The notes under the pieces were generated by a model, which was not told where the DNA came from, did no database searches, and saw only the letters and a program-made list of their open reading frames with translations. The position numbers and the translations under genes are program-made. This document shows positions 7,909-16,206 of a DNA stretch of 38,629 nt, piece after piece. This stretch comes from Gemmiger formicilis (GTDB taxonomy: Bacteria > Bacillota > Clostridia > Oscillospirales > Ruminococcaceae), in assembly GCF_024462815.1 (NCBI RefSeq), contig NZ_JANGCG010000020.1, forward strand, positions 1 through 38,629. The letters are read 5' to 3'. Within the stretch, counting starts at the first letter, position 1. Each line of letters starts with the position of its first letter.

Positions 7909-9027
7909 TTACAGTGTCCGGGTGAACGAGGCGCAGGCCACGGTCTCGACCGATGTGGTGTAGACCTTGGAATCTGCGACGCCCATGCAGCCGTTGTAGG
8001 TGTACAGGCCGGTGGTGACAAGGGTCTCACCCTTGCCGATGACGCCTGCGCCCTGGCGGACCACGCTGTGGTCGCCCGCAGCGGAGATCTGTGCGCCGTA
8101 GTCGATGAAGAGTTCCAGCAGGCCCTCCTCACAGGCGGCGATGTAGTCAGCGCTGGTGGCGGGGCAGATGGTCAGGCGGAAACCGCGGGCCAGCTTTTTG
8201 CCCTTAATGATGTTGGCCGCCACACGCAGGTCCTCGATGGTGCCGCCGGTAAAGCCGCCGATCTGACCGGCGGTCACATGGGTACCGGCCAGCTCGGCCA
8301 CCGGGCGGATTTCCGCCATATGCTGGGCAGAACGCACCTCACAGGGCAGGACTGCCATCGGCTCTACGGTGGAGAGGTCAAGCACACGGTCGGTGTCGCC
8401 CTCCTCCACGCAGAGGGCCGTCACGGCACCCGTGCCGCAGGCCATCGAGCAGAGAACGCTCTTTTCATGAGCAGAGAGCGCCGGTGCCACGAATTTAACG
8501 ATGCTGCCAGGGACGCACTTGCTGTTTTTCAGCAGGGTGAGCGCCGCGTCCATCATCGAAACACCGTCCTTCAGCTTGCCTTCCACGCGGAAGATGACCG
8601 TGTGGGGGACAATCAGCTGATATTTGCCGGTTTCCAGCACGCGGGCCAGCTCCAGCGGGCTGACGTTAAAGCCGAGCGCACCGTTTGCGCCGAAGATGGC
8701 GCTGTGGCTGCCGCCGCCGACCACAACCTGGCCGGGGAGGACGACCTCCTTGAACATATACTGGTAGGCAACGCCCTGTGCCTGAATGAAACGGCAGCCG
8801 AATTTTTTGGCGAAATCGCGAATCACGCCGAACACGCGGGCACCCTCGGGGTCACCGGTGGGAACATTATGGTCAAAGAACACCAGCACCTTATCGGGGT
8901 TGGCAACGCTCTTTGCCTCCACCGCGGCCAGATAGGAAACGCCGTCATTTACCACGATGTAATCGGGCTCCAGTGTGACAACGCTGCCGGGGGCTGCGGT
9001 CAGCAGGGTATCAAAATTGTTTGCCAT
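7909..9027 (-). CDS. Aconitase-fold (LeuC-like) paralogue lacking Fe-S ligands
   Basis: The protein has 372 residues and is collinear with LeuC: FFDHNVPTG (50-58), GGGSHSAIFGANGALGF (104-120) and GGFTGGTIEDLRVAANIIKG (257-276) match family blocks. Every cluster ligand is changed. The GSCTNG cysteine is Phe259, and the CGxC pair falls in ISAAGDHSVVRQG (314-326), which has no cysteine. The GICH histidine is Tyr, and the NRNFxGRQG arginine block is YTYNGCMG. The reading frame is intact, ends in CASFTRTL, and sits with good ribosome sites between nifJ and the fused isomerase, so it is not decay. It could be a cluster-independent lyase or isomerase, or a non-catalytic partner of the fused enzyme. 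The start at 9027 follows AAGGAG. Confidence 0.78.
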   Translation of the reverse strand: MANNFDTLLTAAPGSVVTLEPDYIVVNDGVSYLAAVEAKSVANPDKVLVFFDHNVPTGDPEGARVFGVIRDFAKKFGCRFIQAQGVAYQYMFKEVVLPGQVVVGGGSHSAIFGANGALGFNVSPLELARVLETGKYQLIVPHTVIFRVEGKLKDGVSMMDAALTLLKNSKCVPGSIVKFVAPALSAHEKSVLCSMACGTGAVTALCVEEGDTDRVLDLSTVEPMAVLPCEVRSAQHMAEIRPVAELAGTHVTAGQIGGFTGGTIEDLRVAANIIKGKKLARGFRLTICPATSADYIAACEEGLLELFIDYGAQISAAGDHSVVRQGAGVIGKGETLVTTGLYTYNGCMGVADSKVYTTSVETVACASFTRTL

Positions 9028-9050
9028 CGTTTGCTCCTTCACAATCCGGG

Positions 9051-12000
9051 TTACTTTTCCTCGGCCAGCACCTTGTAGCCTGCATAGCGTTCCTTGGCGT
9101 CCTGTTCGCTCTTGGCGTAGAGGTCGGGTGCGAGGTCGGGGAACTTGCGGGCCAGGCTGGAATAACGGACCTCGCCCTGCAGGAAGCTCTGGTAATCGCC
9201 GGTCGGCTCCTTGCTGTCGAGCTGGAACGGGTTCTTGCCGGCGTCAATCAGGCGCGGGTCATAGCGGTACAGCTGCCAGTAGCCGCAGTTGACGGCGTTC
9301 TTCATCTCGGTCATAACGTTGGCCATACCGGCGCGCAGACCGTGGTTGATGCAGGGGGAGTAGCAGATGACGATAGAGGGGCCGTCATAGCTTTCTGCCT
9401 CCTTGACAGCGCGGAGCAGCTGGGCCGGGTTTGCACCCATAGCCACCTGTGCCACATACACATCGCGGTAGCTCATGGCCATCATGCCCAGGTCCTTCTT
9501 CTTGGTGCGCTTGCCGGCGGCAGCAAACTGTGCCACGGCAGAGCGCGGGCTGGACTTGGAGGCCTGTCCGCCGGTGTTGGAGTAAACCTCGGTGTCAAAG
9601 ACCATAATGTTGACGTTGGCACCGGTGGAAATCACATGGTCCAGACCGCCGTAGCCGATATCGTAGGCCCAGCCGTCGCCGCCGAAGATCCACACGGACT
9701 TCTTGCGCAGATGCTCGGCATTGCGCTGTACGTAGTCGAGTGCTTCCTTGGCGTCCTCCGGCACTTCTGCACCGGTCACAGCCGCCTTCAGCGCATCGCT
9801 GACGGCCTCGCTCTTGGCACTGACATTAAAGTTATCGTCCCATGCCTTCGCCGCAGCATACAGGTCGCTGTTCTCGTCAATCTTGCTCATCAGCTCCTCT
9901 ACCTTGGTGCGGAGTGCTGCGCGCTGCTGCTCGACAGAGAGGCTGATGCCCATACCGAACTCAGCGTTGTTCTCAAACAGAGAGCCGCCCAGTGCGGGGC
10001 CAAAGCCCTTCTTGTTGGTGCAGTAGGGGAAGCTGGGGAAGCTGGTGGCCCAGACCTGAGAGCAGCCGGTTGCGGTGGCAATGTACATATGGTCGCCGAA
10101 CAGCTGGGTGACGAGCTTTGCATACGGGGTCTCGCCGCAGCCTGCGCAGGAGCCGTTGAACTCCAGCAGGGGCTGGTTGAACTGGCTGCCCTTGACGGTG
10201 TCATCGCCGTAGGTGTTGCGCACCTCCGGCAGCGCGTCGATGTACTCCCAGTTGGCTTCCTCGTGGCGCTGGGTGTCCAGCGGCTCCATCGTGATAGCCT
10301 TGGTCGGGCAGACCGTCACGCAGCTGCCGCAGCCCTGGCAATCCAGAACAGCCGTCTGCAGGCGGAACTTGTACTCGCTAGCCTTGGGCTTGGTGTCGGC
10401 AACCTCCATCTTTTCGGGGGCGTTGGCAACCTCCTCCTCAGTCAGCAGGAAGGGCCGGATGGCCGCGTGGGGGCAGACGTAGGAGCACTGGTTGCACTGC
10501 ACGCACTTGGAGGCATCCCATGCGGGAACCTTGACGGCCACACCGCGTTTCTCATACTTAGAGGTAGCCTGCGGCCAGGTGCCGTCCTCGAGGCCGACGA
10601 AGGCGCTGACAGGCAGCTCATCGCCGTGCATATTGTTGACCGGCTCCAGAATCTTGGTGACGAACTCCGGCACATCCTTGCGGGGTGCGGGCGTTTCATC
10701 GGCCAAATCAGCCCAGGAGGCGGGGTAGTCAATCTTGACGGCGCCGCAGATGCCGCGGTCAACAGCGGCATAGTTCATATTGACGACCTTTTCGCCCTTT
10801 TTGCCGTAGCTCTTCAGGGCGGCGGCCTTCATGTACTCCACAGCCTTGTCATCGGGGATAATGCCGGTGATGTGGAAGAAGGCAGCCTGCAGAATCGTGT
10901 TGGTGCGGTTGCCCAGACCCAGCTCGGCAGCGATGGCCACAGAATCAATGACATACAGGTTGATGTGCTTGCGTGCAATCGCGCGGCGCATCGAAACCGG
11001 CAGATGAGCGTCCAGTGCGGCAACATCGGCCCAGTCGCAAGCCAGCAGGAAGCTGCCGCCCTCCTTCAGGTCAGAAACCATGTCGTAGTTGGCGACATAG
11101 GCTTTATTGTGGCAGGCCACAAAGTCAGCGTGGCGGACCAGATAGCTGCTGCGGATGGGCTCATCGCCGAAGCGCAGATGGCTCTTGGTGACGCCGCCGG
11201 ACTTCTTGCCATCATACTCGAAGTAGGCCTGTACGTATTTATCGGTATGGTCGCCAATAATCTTGATGGTGTTCTTGTTGGCACCGACCGTACCGTCGGA
11301 GCCGAGGCCCCAGAACTTGCAGCTGCAGGTACCGGCAGGCACAATGTTGATTTCCTTGCCGACAGCCAGAGAGCGGTGGGTCACGTCATCATCAATGCCG
11401 ATGGTGTAGTGGTTGGCAGGCTCGGCAGCGGTCATATTCTCATACATCGCAACAATCTGGGCGGGGGTGGTGTCCTTGCAGGCCAGACCGAAGCGGCAGG
11501 CGTAGACCGGCAGGTCGCTGCGGAACTCCTTCAGCACGCTGCAGACATCCTCATACAGAGGCTCGCCGGTAGCGCCGGGCTCCTTGGTGCGGTCCAGAAC
11601 GGTGACAGCCTTGACGGTGGCAGGCAGTGCGTTCAGCAGGTACTGCACCGGGAACGGGCGGTACAGATGAACGTTGACATAGCCGACCTTCTTGCCCTGT
11701 GCGCGCAGATAGTCGATGGTCTCGGCAGCGGTTTCTGCCACACTGCCCATACCGACCAGCACATACTCAGCCTCAGGATCGCCGTAGTAGTTGACGCAGT
11801 GATACTCGCGGCCGGTCAGCTCGCTCATCTTGCCCATGTACTCCTCCACGATCTCCGGCAGAGCATCGTAGTAGGGGTTCATGGCCTCGCGGCACTGGAA
11901 GTAGGTGTCGGCGTTCAGGCCGGCAGTGCGCAGCAGCGGGCGTTCGGGGTTCAGGCTGCGCTTGCGGAATTTCTCCAGTTCCTCATAGTCGACCAGCTTG

Positions 12001-12572
12001 GCAAGGTCGTTGAAGTCCAGCACATCAATCTTCTGGATTTCGTGGGAGGTGCGGAAGCCGTCGAAGAAATGCAGGAACGGCACATGGCCCTTGATGGCGG
12101 ACAGATGCGCCACAGCGCCGATGTCCATGCACTCCTGCACGTTGGAGGATGCCAGCAGGGCAAAGCCGGTCTGGCGGCAGGCCATAACGTCGGAATGCTC
12201 GGCGAAGATGGAGATATTATTGGTAGCCACGTTGCGGGATGCGGCGTGGATAACGGCGGGCTTCAGCTCACCGGCAATGCGGTACATGGTGGGGATCATC
12301 AGCATCATGCCCTGGCTGGCCGTGTAGCTGGTGCCGAGGCTGCCGCTGTCCAGCGCGCCGTGCATGGCGGAGACTGCGCCGGCCTCGCTCTGCATCTCGA
12401 CCAGCTTGACCGACTGGCCGAAGATGTTCTTCATGCCGCTGGCTGCCCATGTATCAACATGGTCTGCCATCGGGCTGGAGGGGGTGATGGGATAGATGGC
12501 TGCAATTTCGGTAAACGCATACGATGCGTATGCGGCTGCCTCATTACCGTCCATTGTTTTCTTTTTAGCCAT
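9051..12572 (-). CDS. nifJ: Pyruvate:ferredoxin (flavodoxin) oxidoreductase
   Basis: This 1173-residue single-chain PFOR oxidatively decarboxylates pyruvate or a related 2-oxoacid to acyl-CoA, CO2 and reduced ferredoxin in the cytoplasm. MDGNEAAAYASYAFTEIAAI and YPITPSSPMAD open domain I. Two ferredoxin motifs (CVQCNQCSYVCP near residue 690, CQGCGSCVTVCP near 742) bind two [4Fe-4S] clusters. CAGCGETPY near 810 begins the thiamine-diphosphate domain with the third cluster. The length is normal. The start at 12572 follows AAAGGA; upstream in-frame codons overlap the promoter and are rejected. It is the first gene of the minus-strand transcript from 12664-12692, which carries an operator in its spacer. 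Being tied to this operon suggests a specialised paralogue acting on the pathway's 2-oxoacid, which sequence alone cannot prove. Confidence 0.95.
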   Translation of the reverse strand: MAKKKTMDGNEAAAYASYAFTEIAAIYPITPSSPMADHVDTWAASGMKNIFGQSVKLVEMQSEAGAVSAMHGALDSGSLGTSYTASQGMMLMIPTMYRIAGELKPAVIHAASRNVATNNISIFAEHSDVMACRQTGFALLASSNVQECMDIGAVAHLSAIKGHVPFLHFFDGFRTSHEIQKIDVLDFNDLAKLVDYEELEKFRKRSLNPERPLLRTAGLNADTYFQCREAMNPYYDALPEIVEEYMGKMSELTGREYHCVNYYGDPEAEYVLVGMGSVAETAAETIDYLRAQGKKVGYVNVHLYRPFPVQYLLNALPATVKAVTVLDRTKEPGATGEPLYEDVCSVLKEFRSDLPVYACRFGLACKDTTPAQIVAMYENMTAAEPANHYTIGIDDDVTHRSLAVGKEINIVPAGTCSCKFWGLGSDGTVGANKNTIKIIGDHTDKYVQAYFEYDGKKSGGVTKSHLRFGDEPIRSSYLVRHADFVACHNKAYVANYDMVSDLKEGGSFLLACDWADVAALDAHLPVSMRRAIARKHINLYVIDSVAIAAELGLGNRTNTILQAAFFHITGIIPDDKAVEYMKAAALKSYGKKGEKVVNMNYAAVDRGICGAVKIDYPASWADLADETPAPRKDVPEFVTKILEPVNNMHGDELPVSAFVGLEDGTWPQATSKYEKRGVAVKVPAWDASKCVQCNQCSYVCPHAAIRPFLLTEEEVANAPEKMEVADTKPKASEYKFRLQTAVLDCQGCGSCVTVCPTKAITMEPLDTQRHEEANWEYIDALPEVRNTYGDDTVKGSQFNQPLLEFNGSCAGCGETPYAKLVTQLFGDHMYIATATGCSQVWATSFPSFPYCTNKKGFGPALGGSLFENNAEFGMGISLSVEQQRAALRTKVEELMSKIDENSDLYAAAKAWDDNFNVSAKSEAVSDALKAAVTGAEVPEDAKEALDYVQRNAEHLRKKSVWIFGGDGWAYDIGYGGLDHVISTGANVNIMVFDTEVYSNTGGQASKSSPRSAVAQFAAAGKRTKKKDLGMMAMSYRDVYVAQVAMGANPAQLLRAVKEAESYDGPSIVICYSPCINHGLRAGMANVMTEMKNAVNCGYWQLYRYDPRLIDAGKNPFQLDSKEPTGDYQSFLQGEVRYSSLARKFPDLAPDLYAKSEQDAKERYAGYKVLAEEK

Positions 12573-12642
12573 AAGGATTCCGTCCTTTCTGCGGTTGCTC
12601 TGTTTCTTGCGTTTTTGTCTTGTAACTTTATCCTTACTTAGC

Positions 12643-12656
12643 TGTATCGATTTACC
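12643..12656. promoter_or_regulatory. LacI-type operator O1
   Basis: The sequence TGTATCGATTTACC has the central CG and dyad character of LacI-family sites. It lies downstream of the nifJ promoter start and is repeated with small changes at 12671, 13989, 14002, 14015 and 14102. Confidence 0.6.
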
Positions 12657-12663
12657 TGTTTGC

Positions 12664-12692
12664 AGTATAGTGTATCGTTTTAGCAACGTCAA
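12664..12692 (-). promoter_or_regulatory. Promoter of the nifJ-to-leuB-like operon
   Basis: On the minus strand, TTGACG (12687-12692) and TATACT (12664-12669) are separated by exactly 17 bp. The spacer contains the operator TGTATCGTTTTAGC. Confidence 0.85.
12671..12684. promoter_or_regulatory. LacI-type operator O2 inside the nifJ promoter
   Basis: TGTATCGTTTTAGC lies between the -35 and -10 boxes, so a bound repressor would block polymerase. The identical 14-mer occurs at 14002-14015 in front of the OadA-like gene. Confidence 0.65.
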
Positions 12693-12778
12693 GACCCCTG
12701 GCGCAACTTCGGCGGTTTGCAAAATGGCTGTGGAACCATTTTGCACAAAATGACAAAAAAGACACTCGTTCAGCCTTT

Positions 12779-12800
12779 GTTTAGCAATTTTCTGCTAAAC
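12779..12800. promoter_or_regulatory. Inverted repeat upstream of the lacI-type gene
   Basis: The perfect 8-bp arms GTTTAGCA/TGCTAAAC with a 6-bp spacer end 1 bp before the -35 box of the regulator promoter. It is a candidate autoregulatory or second-regulator site; it differs from the CG-centred operators. Confidence 0.45.
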
Positions 12801-12801
12801 G

Positions 12802-12830
12802 TTGACTTTTCCAGTAAACAGTGCTATAGT
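12802..12830 (+). promoter_or_regulatory. Promoter of the LacI-family regulator
   Basis: TTGACT (12802-12807), a 17-bp spacer and TATAGT (12825-12830) lie 43 bp upstream of the start codon. Confidence 0.8.
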
Positions 12831-12872
12831 TTAGTAAACGCAGTAAATGCTTTTAGCAAAGGAGTGTCCTTT

Positions 12873-13886
12873 ATGCCCACCATCAAGGATGTTGCGGCAG
12901 CAGCCGGGGTTTCCCCCACCACCGTTTCTCTGGTTATGAACGGCCGCGGTGAGCAGCACCGTATCCCGCCGGAGACCATCATCCGCATCCAGAACGCCAT
13001 GCGGGAGCTTGGCTATCAGCCCAACCTGAGCGCCCGCCGCCTTCGCACCAGCGCCGAACGGCGTCCCGTGGTGGCTTTTTTCTGGCCGCTGGACTACCGC
13101 GCCAATATGCTGGGCTACTTCCTTTCTTTAATACAGAAAGCCCTGCGCGAGAAAAGCTACGACTGTGAGCTGGTGGTGCACCCCTTTACCAATGACCATA
13201 TTGCGGATGCCTGCGAGGCACTGATTCACAACAACTACACCGGGGCCATCATCGGCGCAGCCAGTGAGCAGGATGTGCGCCATCTGGAAACGCTCGACAC
13301 ACAGGTTCCCATTGTGCTGATTAACCGCGAAAGCAACAAGTACAGCACCTCCAGCGCCAACAGCAACAAGGTCGGCCTGCTGGCCGCCAGCCTGATACGG
13401 CAGAAAAATTATCGTCAGGTCGCGCTGATTTGTGCCGGAAACCGCTATGTAGCCGCCAGCCGCCGCACCGACGCATTTGTCTTTGCCTGCCAGCAGCTGG
13501 GGATTCAGGTTCCGCAAGAGTGGATTTTCTCCGGCGCCAACACCGCCGAGGGCGGTGCCGCTGCTGCTGAAAGCCTCTGCGCGCTGACCAATATGCCCAA
13601 GATGGTTCTGTGCGAAAGCGACACAATGGTTCCCGGCGTGTTATATACCTTACATAAATACGGCATCCTGATTCCGCAGGATATGGAGCTACTCAGCTTT
13701 GCCACGCAGGACCCCATGAGCGTGCAGTACCTGATTCCCGCCGTCAGCACCGTTTCGATGCCCAGTGAGGAGATTGCCCGCCAGGCTGTCGGGGCTTTGA
13801 TTTCCCATATCACGACCGGCAGCCGCGAGCCGCTGCGCATTGAAAGCGAGGCCCGCGTGGAGCTGCGGGAGAGCTTCCGTTTGTAA
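12873..13886 (+). CDS. LacI/GalR-family transcriptional regulator
   Basis: The protein has 337 residues. The N-terminal helix-turn-helix and hinge, TIKDVAAAAGVSPTTVSLVMNG with the following RI..AM.ELGYQPN, is the LacI DNA-binding signature. A periplasmic-binding-protein-like effector domain follows, with VALICAGN, SYDCELVV and GVLYTLHKYGILIPQDM blocks. The start at 12873 has AAAGGAG 8 nt upstream; the frame is open further upstream but runs through the promoter. It lies between the two transcripts that carry the shared operator, so it very likely controls both and responds to a metabolite of the pathway. LacI proteins mostly bind sugars, so sensing an organic acid here would be notable. A terminator follows at 13915. 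Confidence 0.92.
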   Translation: MPTIKDVAAAAGVSPTTVSLVMNGRGEQHRIPPETIIRIQNAMRELGYQPNLSARRLRTSAERRPVVAFFWPLDYRANMLGYFLSLIQKALREKSYDCELVVHPFTNDHIADACEALIHNNYTGAIIGAASEQDVRHLETLDTQVPIVLINRESNKYSTSSANSNKVGLLAASLIRQKNYRQVALICAGNRYVAASRRTDAFVFACQQLGIQVPQEWIFSGANTAEGGAAAAESLCALTNMPKMVLCESDTMVPGVLYTLHKYGILIPQDMELLSFATQDPMSVQYLIPAVSTVSMPSEEIARQAVGALISHITTGSREPLRIESEARVELRESFRL

Positions 13887-13914
13887 GACTTGCACAAAAA
13901 CAAGACAAAAAATT

Positions 13915-13953
13915 TGCCGCGCACACCAAAGTTTCGGTATGCGCGGCATTTTT
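13915..13953 (+). terminator. Terminator after the LacI-family gene
   Basis: The arms TGCCGCGCA/TGCGCGGCA, separated by 16 nt, are followed by five T residues. It isolates the regulator from the OadA-like transcript. Confidence 0.8.
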
Positions 13954-13956
13954 GTG

Positions 13957-13985
13957 TTGACAAATGAAAAAAACTGTGCTACAAA
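13957..13985 (+). promoter_or_regulatory. Promoter of the OadA-like operon
   Basis: TTGACA (13957-13962), a 17-bp spacer and TACAAA (13980-13985) lie immediately before the operator cluster at 13989-14028. Confidence 0.65.
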
Positions 13986-13988
13986 TAG

Positions 13989-14028
13989 TGTAACGATTTA
14001 GTGTATCGTTTTAGCTGTATGATTTACC
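13989..14028. promoter_or_regulatory. Three tandem LacI-type operator copies
   Basis: TGTAACGATTTAGT (13989), TGTATCGTTTTAGC (14002) and TGTATGATTTACC (14016, lacking the central C) lie head to tail at about 13-bp spacing over the expected transcription start of the OadA-like gene. Confidence 0.6.
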
Positions 14029-14101
14029 GGCTTACAAATAAAACCATACACGCAAGACTATTTCTCTATAAAGGCACCGCTTACAGCTGTTTATTTCCGG
14101 C

Positions 14102-14115
14102 TGAATCGATTTACC
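14102..14115. promoter_or_regulatory. LacI-type operator in the OadA-like leader
   Basis: TGAATCGATTTACC differs by one base from O1 at 12643. It lies about 53 bp upstream of the start codon, in the untranslated leader. Confidence 0.55.
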
Positions 14116-14167
14116 ATCCCGCGGCCGCGCTTTTGGGAAAAGTCTTTCTATAAGTCAGGAGTCTACT

Positions 14168-15592
14168 ATGGATTTCTTTAAGCGAAAGGAACCTGCTGCA
14201 CCGGCCCCTGCTGTCCAAACCAGCAACGCCGGGCATACCCAGTTTGCCAGCTCCACCCCCGTCAAGTTCAACAGTGTTGAATTCCGTGACGGCGTACAGT
14301 CCCTGCTGGCCACCCGCGTCACTACCGAGGATATGATTCCGCTGCTCAAGCGGATGGACGCCGTCGGCTATGACAGCATGGAGATGTGGGGCGGCGCAAC
14401 CTTTGATGTCTGCATCCGCTATCTGAACGATGACCCGTGGAACCGCGTGCGCACCTTCAAGCATTTCATGAAAAACACCCCGCTGAAGATGGTGCTGCGC
14501 GGCCAGAATCTGGTGGGCTACCACGCCTACCCCGATGATATTGTAGAAAAATTTGTCGAGTGCGCCGCCAACGCGGGCATTGACGTGTTCCTGATTTTTG
14601 ACGCCCTGCAGGATTTGCGCAACTGCGAGACTGCTTTCCGCGCTGTCAAAAAGATGGGCAAGAAGATTGAAGGCAGTGTCCAGTACAACCTTAGCCCCTT
14701 CCACACGACTGAAAAGTTTGTGGAAAACGCGCTGGAACAGCAGAAAATGGGCGCCGAGCTCATCCATGTCGAGGATATGGCCGGCCTGATGACGCCGCCC
14801 GCCGCCTATGAGCTGATCAGCGCCTTAAAAGCTGCGCTGGACATTCCGGTGCATCTGCACTGCCACTGCACCGGCGGCATGGCGGAAATGTGCTACTGGG
14901 AGGCCATCCGCGCCGGTGTGGACGGGTTGGACGTCTGTGTTTCCAGCCTTGGCATGGGCCCCGGCCACCCGCCGATTGAGAGCTTTATCGCCGGACTGCG
15001 CGGCACGCCCCGTGACCCGAAAATCGACCTTGCCCAGTTCAATGAACTGAACGAGGGCTTCCAGTATCTGCGCACCCGCCGCAAGGAATACGAAAGCCGC
15101 CTGATTGGCGTGGACGTTGGTTGCCTGCAGCACCAGATTCCCGGTGGTATGCTGACCAATATGGAGAACCAGCTGCGCAGCATGAATGCACTGGACCGTC
15201 TGCCGGAGATTCTGCGGGAAGTCACCCGCGTCCGCGCGGATATGGGTTATCCGCCGCTGGCCACCCCCAGCAGCCAGATGTGTGGCGCACAGGCCACCAG
15301 CAACGTCATGATGGGCGAGCGCTACAAGACCGTCAGCAAGGAAATGCGCGACTATTGCCGCGGTATGTACGGCTGCCCGCCGGGTGACATTTCCCCCGAA
15401 CTGATGAAAAAGGCGCTGGGCGATGAAAAACCCATCACCTGCCGCCCGGCTGATTTGCTGGAGCCCGGCTGGGAGAAGGCCAAGACCGAAATCGGCGATT
15501 TGGCCCACAGTGATGAGGACGTGCTGACCTATGCGCTCTTCCCGAATATCGCTGTCAACTATCTGAAAAACCGCTATGAAACCAAGGAGTAA
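14168..15592 (+). CDS. OadA/pyruvate-carboxylase-like carboxyltransferase homologue with altered metal site
   Basis: The 474-residue protein follows the oxaloacetate decarboxylase alpha chain almost block for block: RDGVQSLLATR (40-50), WGGATFDVCIR, LRGQNLVGY, GGMLTNMENQL and the C-terminal GERYKT...ITCRPADLL domain. The biotinyl domain is absent. The metal ligands D41, H231 and H233 are kept. The lysine that is carbamylated in this family (IKDM block) is Glu202, at the correct 29 and 31 residues before the two histidines. RDAHQS reads RDGVQS, and the arginine of FRVFDA is Leu142. It therefore probably does not perform biotin-dependent carboxyl transfer; an aldol-type cleavage or condensation typical of DRE-TIM enzymes is one possibility. 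The first residues are Pro/Ala-rich. It shares operators with the nifJ operon and is followed 4 bp later by the CMD-like gene. Confidence 0.8.
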   Translation: MDFFKRKEPAAPAPAVQTSNAGHTQFASSTPVKFNSVEFRDGVQSLLATRVTTEDMIPLLKRMDAVGYDSMEMWGGATFDVCIRYLNDDPWNRVRTFKHFMKNTPLKMVLRGQNLVGYHAYPDDIVEKFVECAANAGIDVFLIFDALQDLRNCETAFRAVKKMGKKIEGSVQYNLSPFHTTEKFVENALEQQKMGAELIHVEDMAGLMTPPAAYELISALKAALDIPVHLHCHCTGGMAEMCYWEAIRAGVDGLDVCVSSLGMGPGHPPIESFIAGLRGTPRDPKIDLAQFNELNEGFQYLRTRRKEYESRLIGVDVGCLQHQIPGGMLTNMENQLRSMNALDRLPEILREVTRVRADMGYPPLATPSSQMCGAQATSNVMMGERYKTVSKEMRDYCRGMYGCPPGDISPELMKKALGDEKPITCRPADLLEPGWEKAKTEIGDLAHSDEDVLTYALFPNIAVNYLKNRYETKE

Positions 15593-15596
15593 ACCT

Positions 15597-15986
15597 ATGA
15601 AACAGGAAAATCCCGAGAAGCTGGCCAAAAGCCGTGAATTTCTGGCTCAGCTGAAAGAGGCCCGCGGCGGCAAGCTGCTGGAAAGCCACCAGAAGATGGG
15701 CAATGACCCGATGCTGGTCAAGGCATTTCTGGACCAGTATGTGGACAACGGCACCGATGTGCAGATTCCCCGCAAATACCGCGAGCTGATTGTTATGGCC
15801 ATCGGTATGGCCACCGGCACCGACACCACCATGAAGGTCCACGCCCGTCTGGCGCTGGAGAACGGTGCTACTGTGGATGACATCTGCGAAGTAATCCGCA
15901 TCATCTTCTTCACCTGCGGCGTCACGAAGCTGCTGCCCATTCTGGAGAAGCTCGACCTCGAAACCATCGCATTGGACGAGGACTGA
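15597..15986 (+). CDS. Carboxymuconolactone decarboxylase-family (AhpD-like) protein
   Basis: The 129-residue all-helical protein contains IPRKYRELIVMAIGMATGTDTTMKVHARLALENGAT, the CMD/AhpD core. The CxxCxxH redox motif of AhpD is absent: the positions before the retained histidine are Asp and Met. A peroxidase-partner role is therefore unlikely and a lyase/decarboxylase or structural role more likely. The start at 15597 is preferred because AAGGAG overlaps the end of the upstream gene at the right distance. It is translationally coupled to the OadA-like gene, which suggests they act on the same intermediate. The substrate is unknown. Confidence 0.82.
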   Translation: MKQENPEKLAKSREFLAQLKEARGGKLLESHQKMGNDPMLVKAFLDQYVDNGTDVQIPRKYRELIVMAIGMATGTDTTMKVHARLALENGATVDDICEVIRIIFFTCGVTKLLPILEKLDLETIALDED

Positions 15987-16092
15987 TTCCTTTACGAAAC
16001 GAAATCCGGCGGCCGCATATCTCTTCTCTATACAATAACAATCACATTTTTGGAAATCTCTCCGTAAGTATCTTTCACAGCCTTCTCCCACC

Positions 16093-16121
16093 TTGCGCTG
16101 CCGGGTTTCTTTCCCTATAAT
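16093..16121 (+). promoter_or_regulatory. Promoter upstream of the thioesterase leader
   Basis: TTGCGC (16093-16098), a 17-bp spacer and TATAAT (16116-16121). Transcription would start near 16128 and immediately enter the structured leader. Confidence 0.65.
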
Positions 16122-16122
16122 T

Positions 16123-16206
16123 AGGAGAGTCAAGCGATGGGGCTTTTCTCTCCTATGCTCTGGTCAGAAAAAGGCCGGTCCTCACTTCTCAAGGGCCGGC
16201 CTTTTT
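16123..16206 (+). ncRNA. Structured leader or small RNA ending in a terminator
   Basis: Just after the promoter, AGGAGAG (16123-16129) can pair with CTCTCCT (16148-16154). An 11-bp hairpin AAAAAGGCCGG/CCGGCCTTTTT (16168-16206) follows and ends in TTTTTC before the thioesterase ribosome site. The arrangement is that of an attenuator, a riboswitch or a roughly 80-nt small RNA. I do not recognise a known riboswitch consensus. Confidence 0.45.
16168..16206 (+). terminator. Terminator within the thioesterase leader
   Basis: AAAAAGGCCGG pairs with CCGGCCTTTTT across a 17-nt loop, giving a GC-rich stem with a U tail. It lies between the promoter at 16093 and the next gene, so it must be read through or regulated. 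Confidence 0.75.

Noticed and set aside
7909..9027. Pseudogene of a LeuC subunit
   Set aside because: The frame is intact, motifs outside the ligand sites are well preserved, and ribosome sites and spacing in the operon are normal.
9021..12641. A 1206-codon open frame antisense to nifJ
   Set aside because: It mirrors PFOR codons in GC-rich DNA; it has no family similarity, and PFOR is unmistakable on the other strand.
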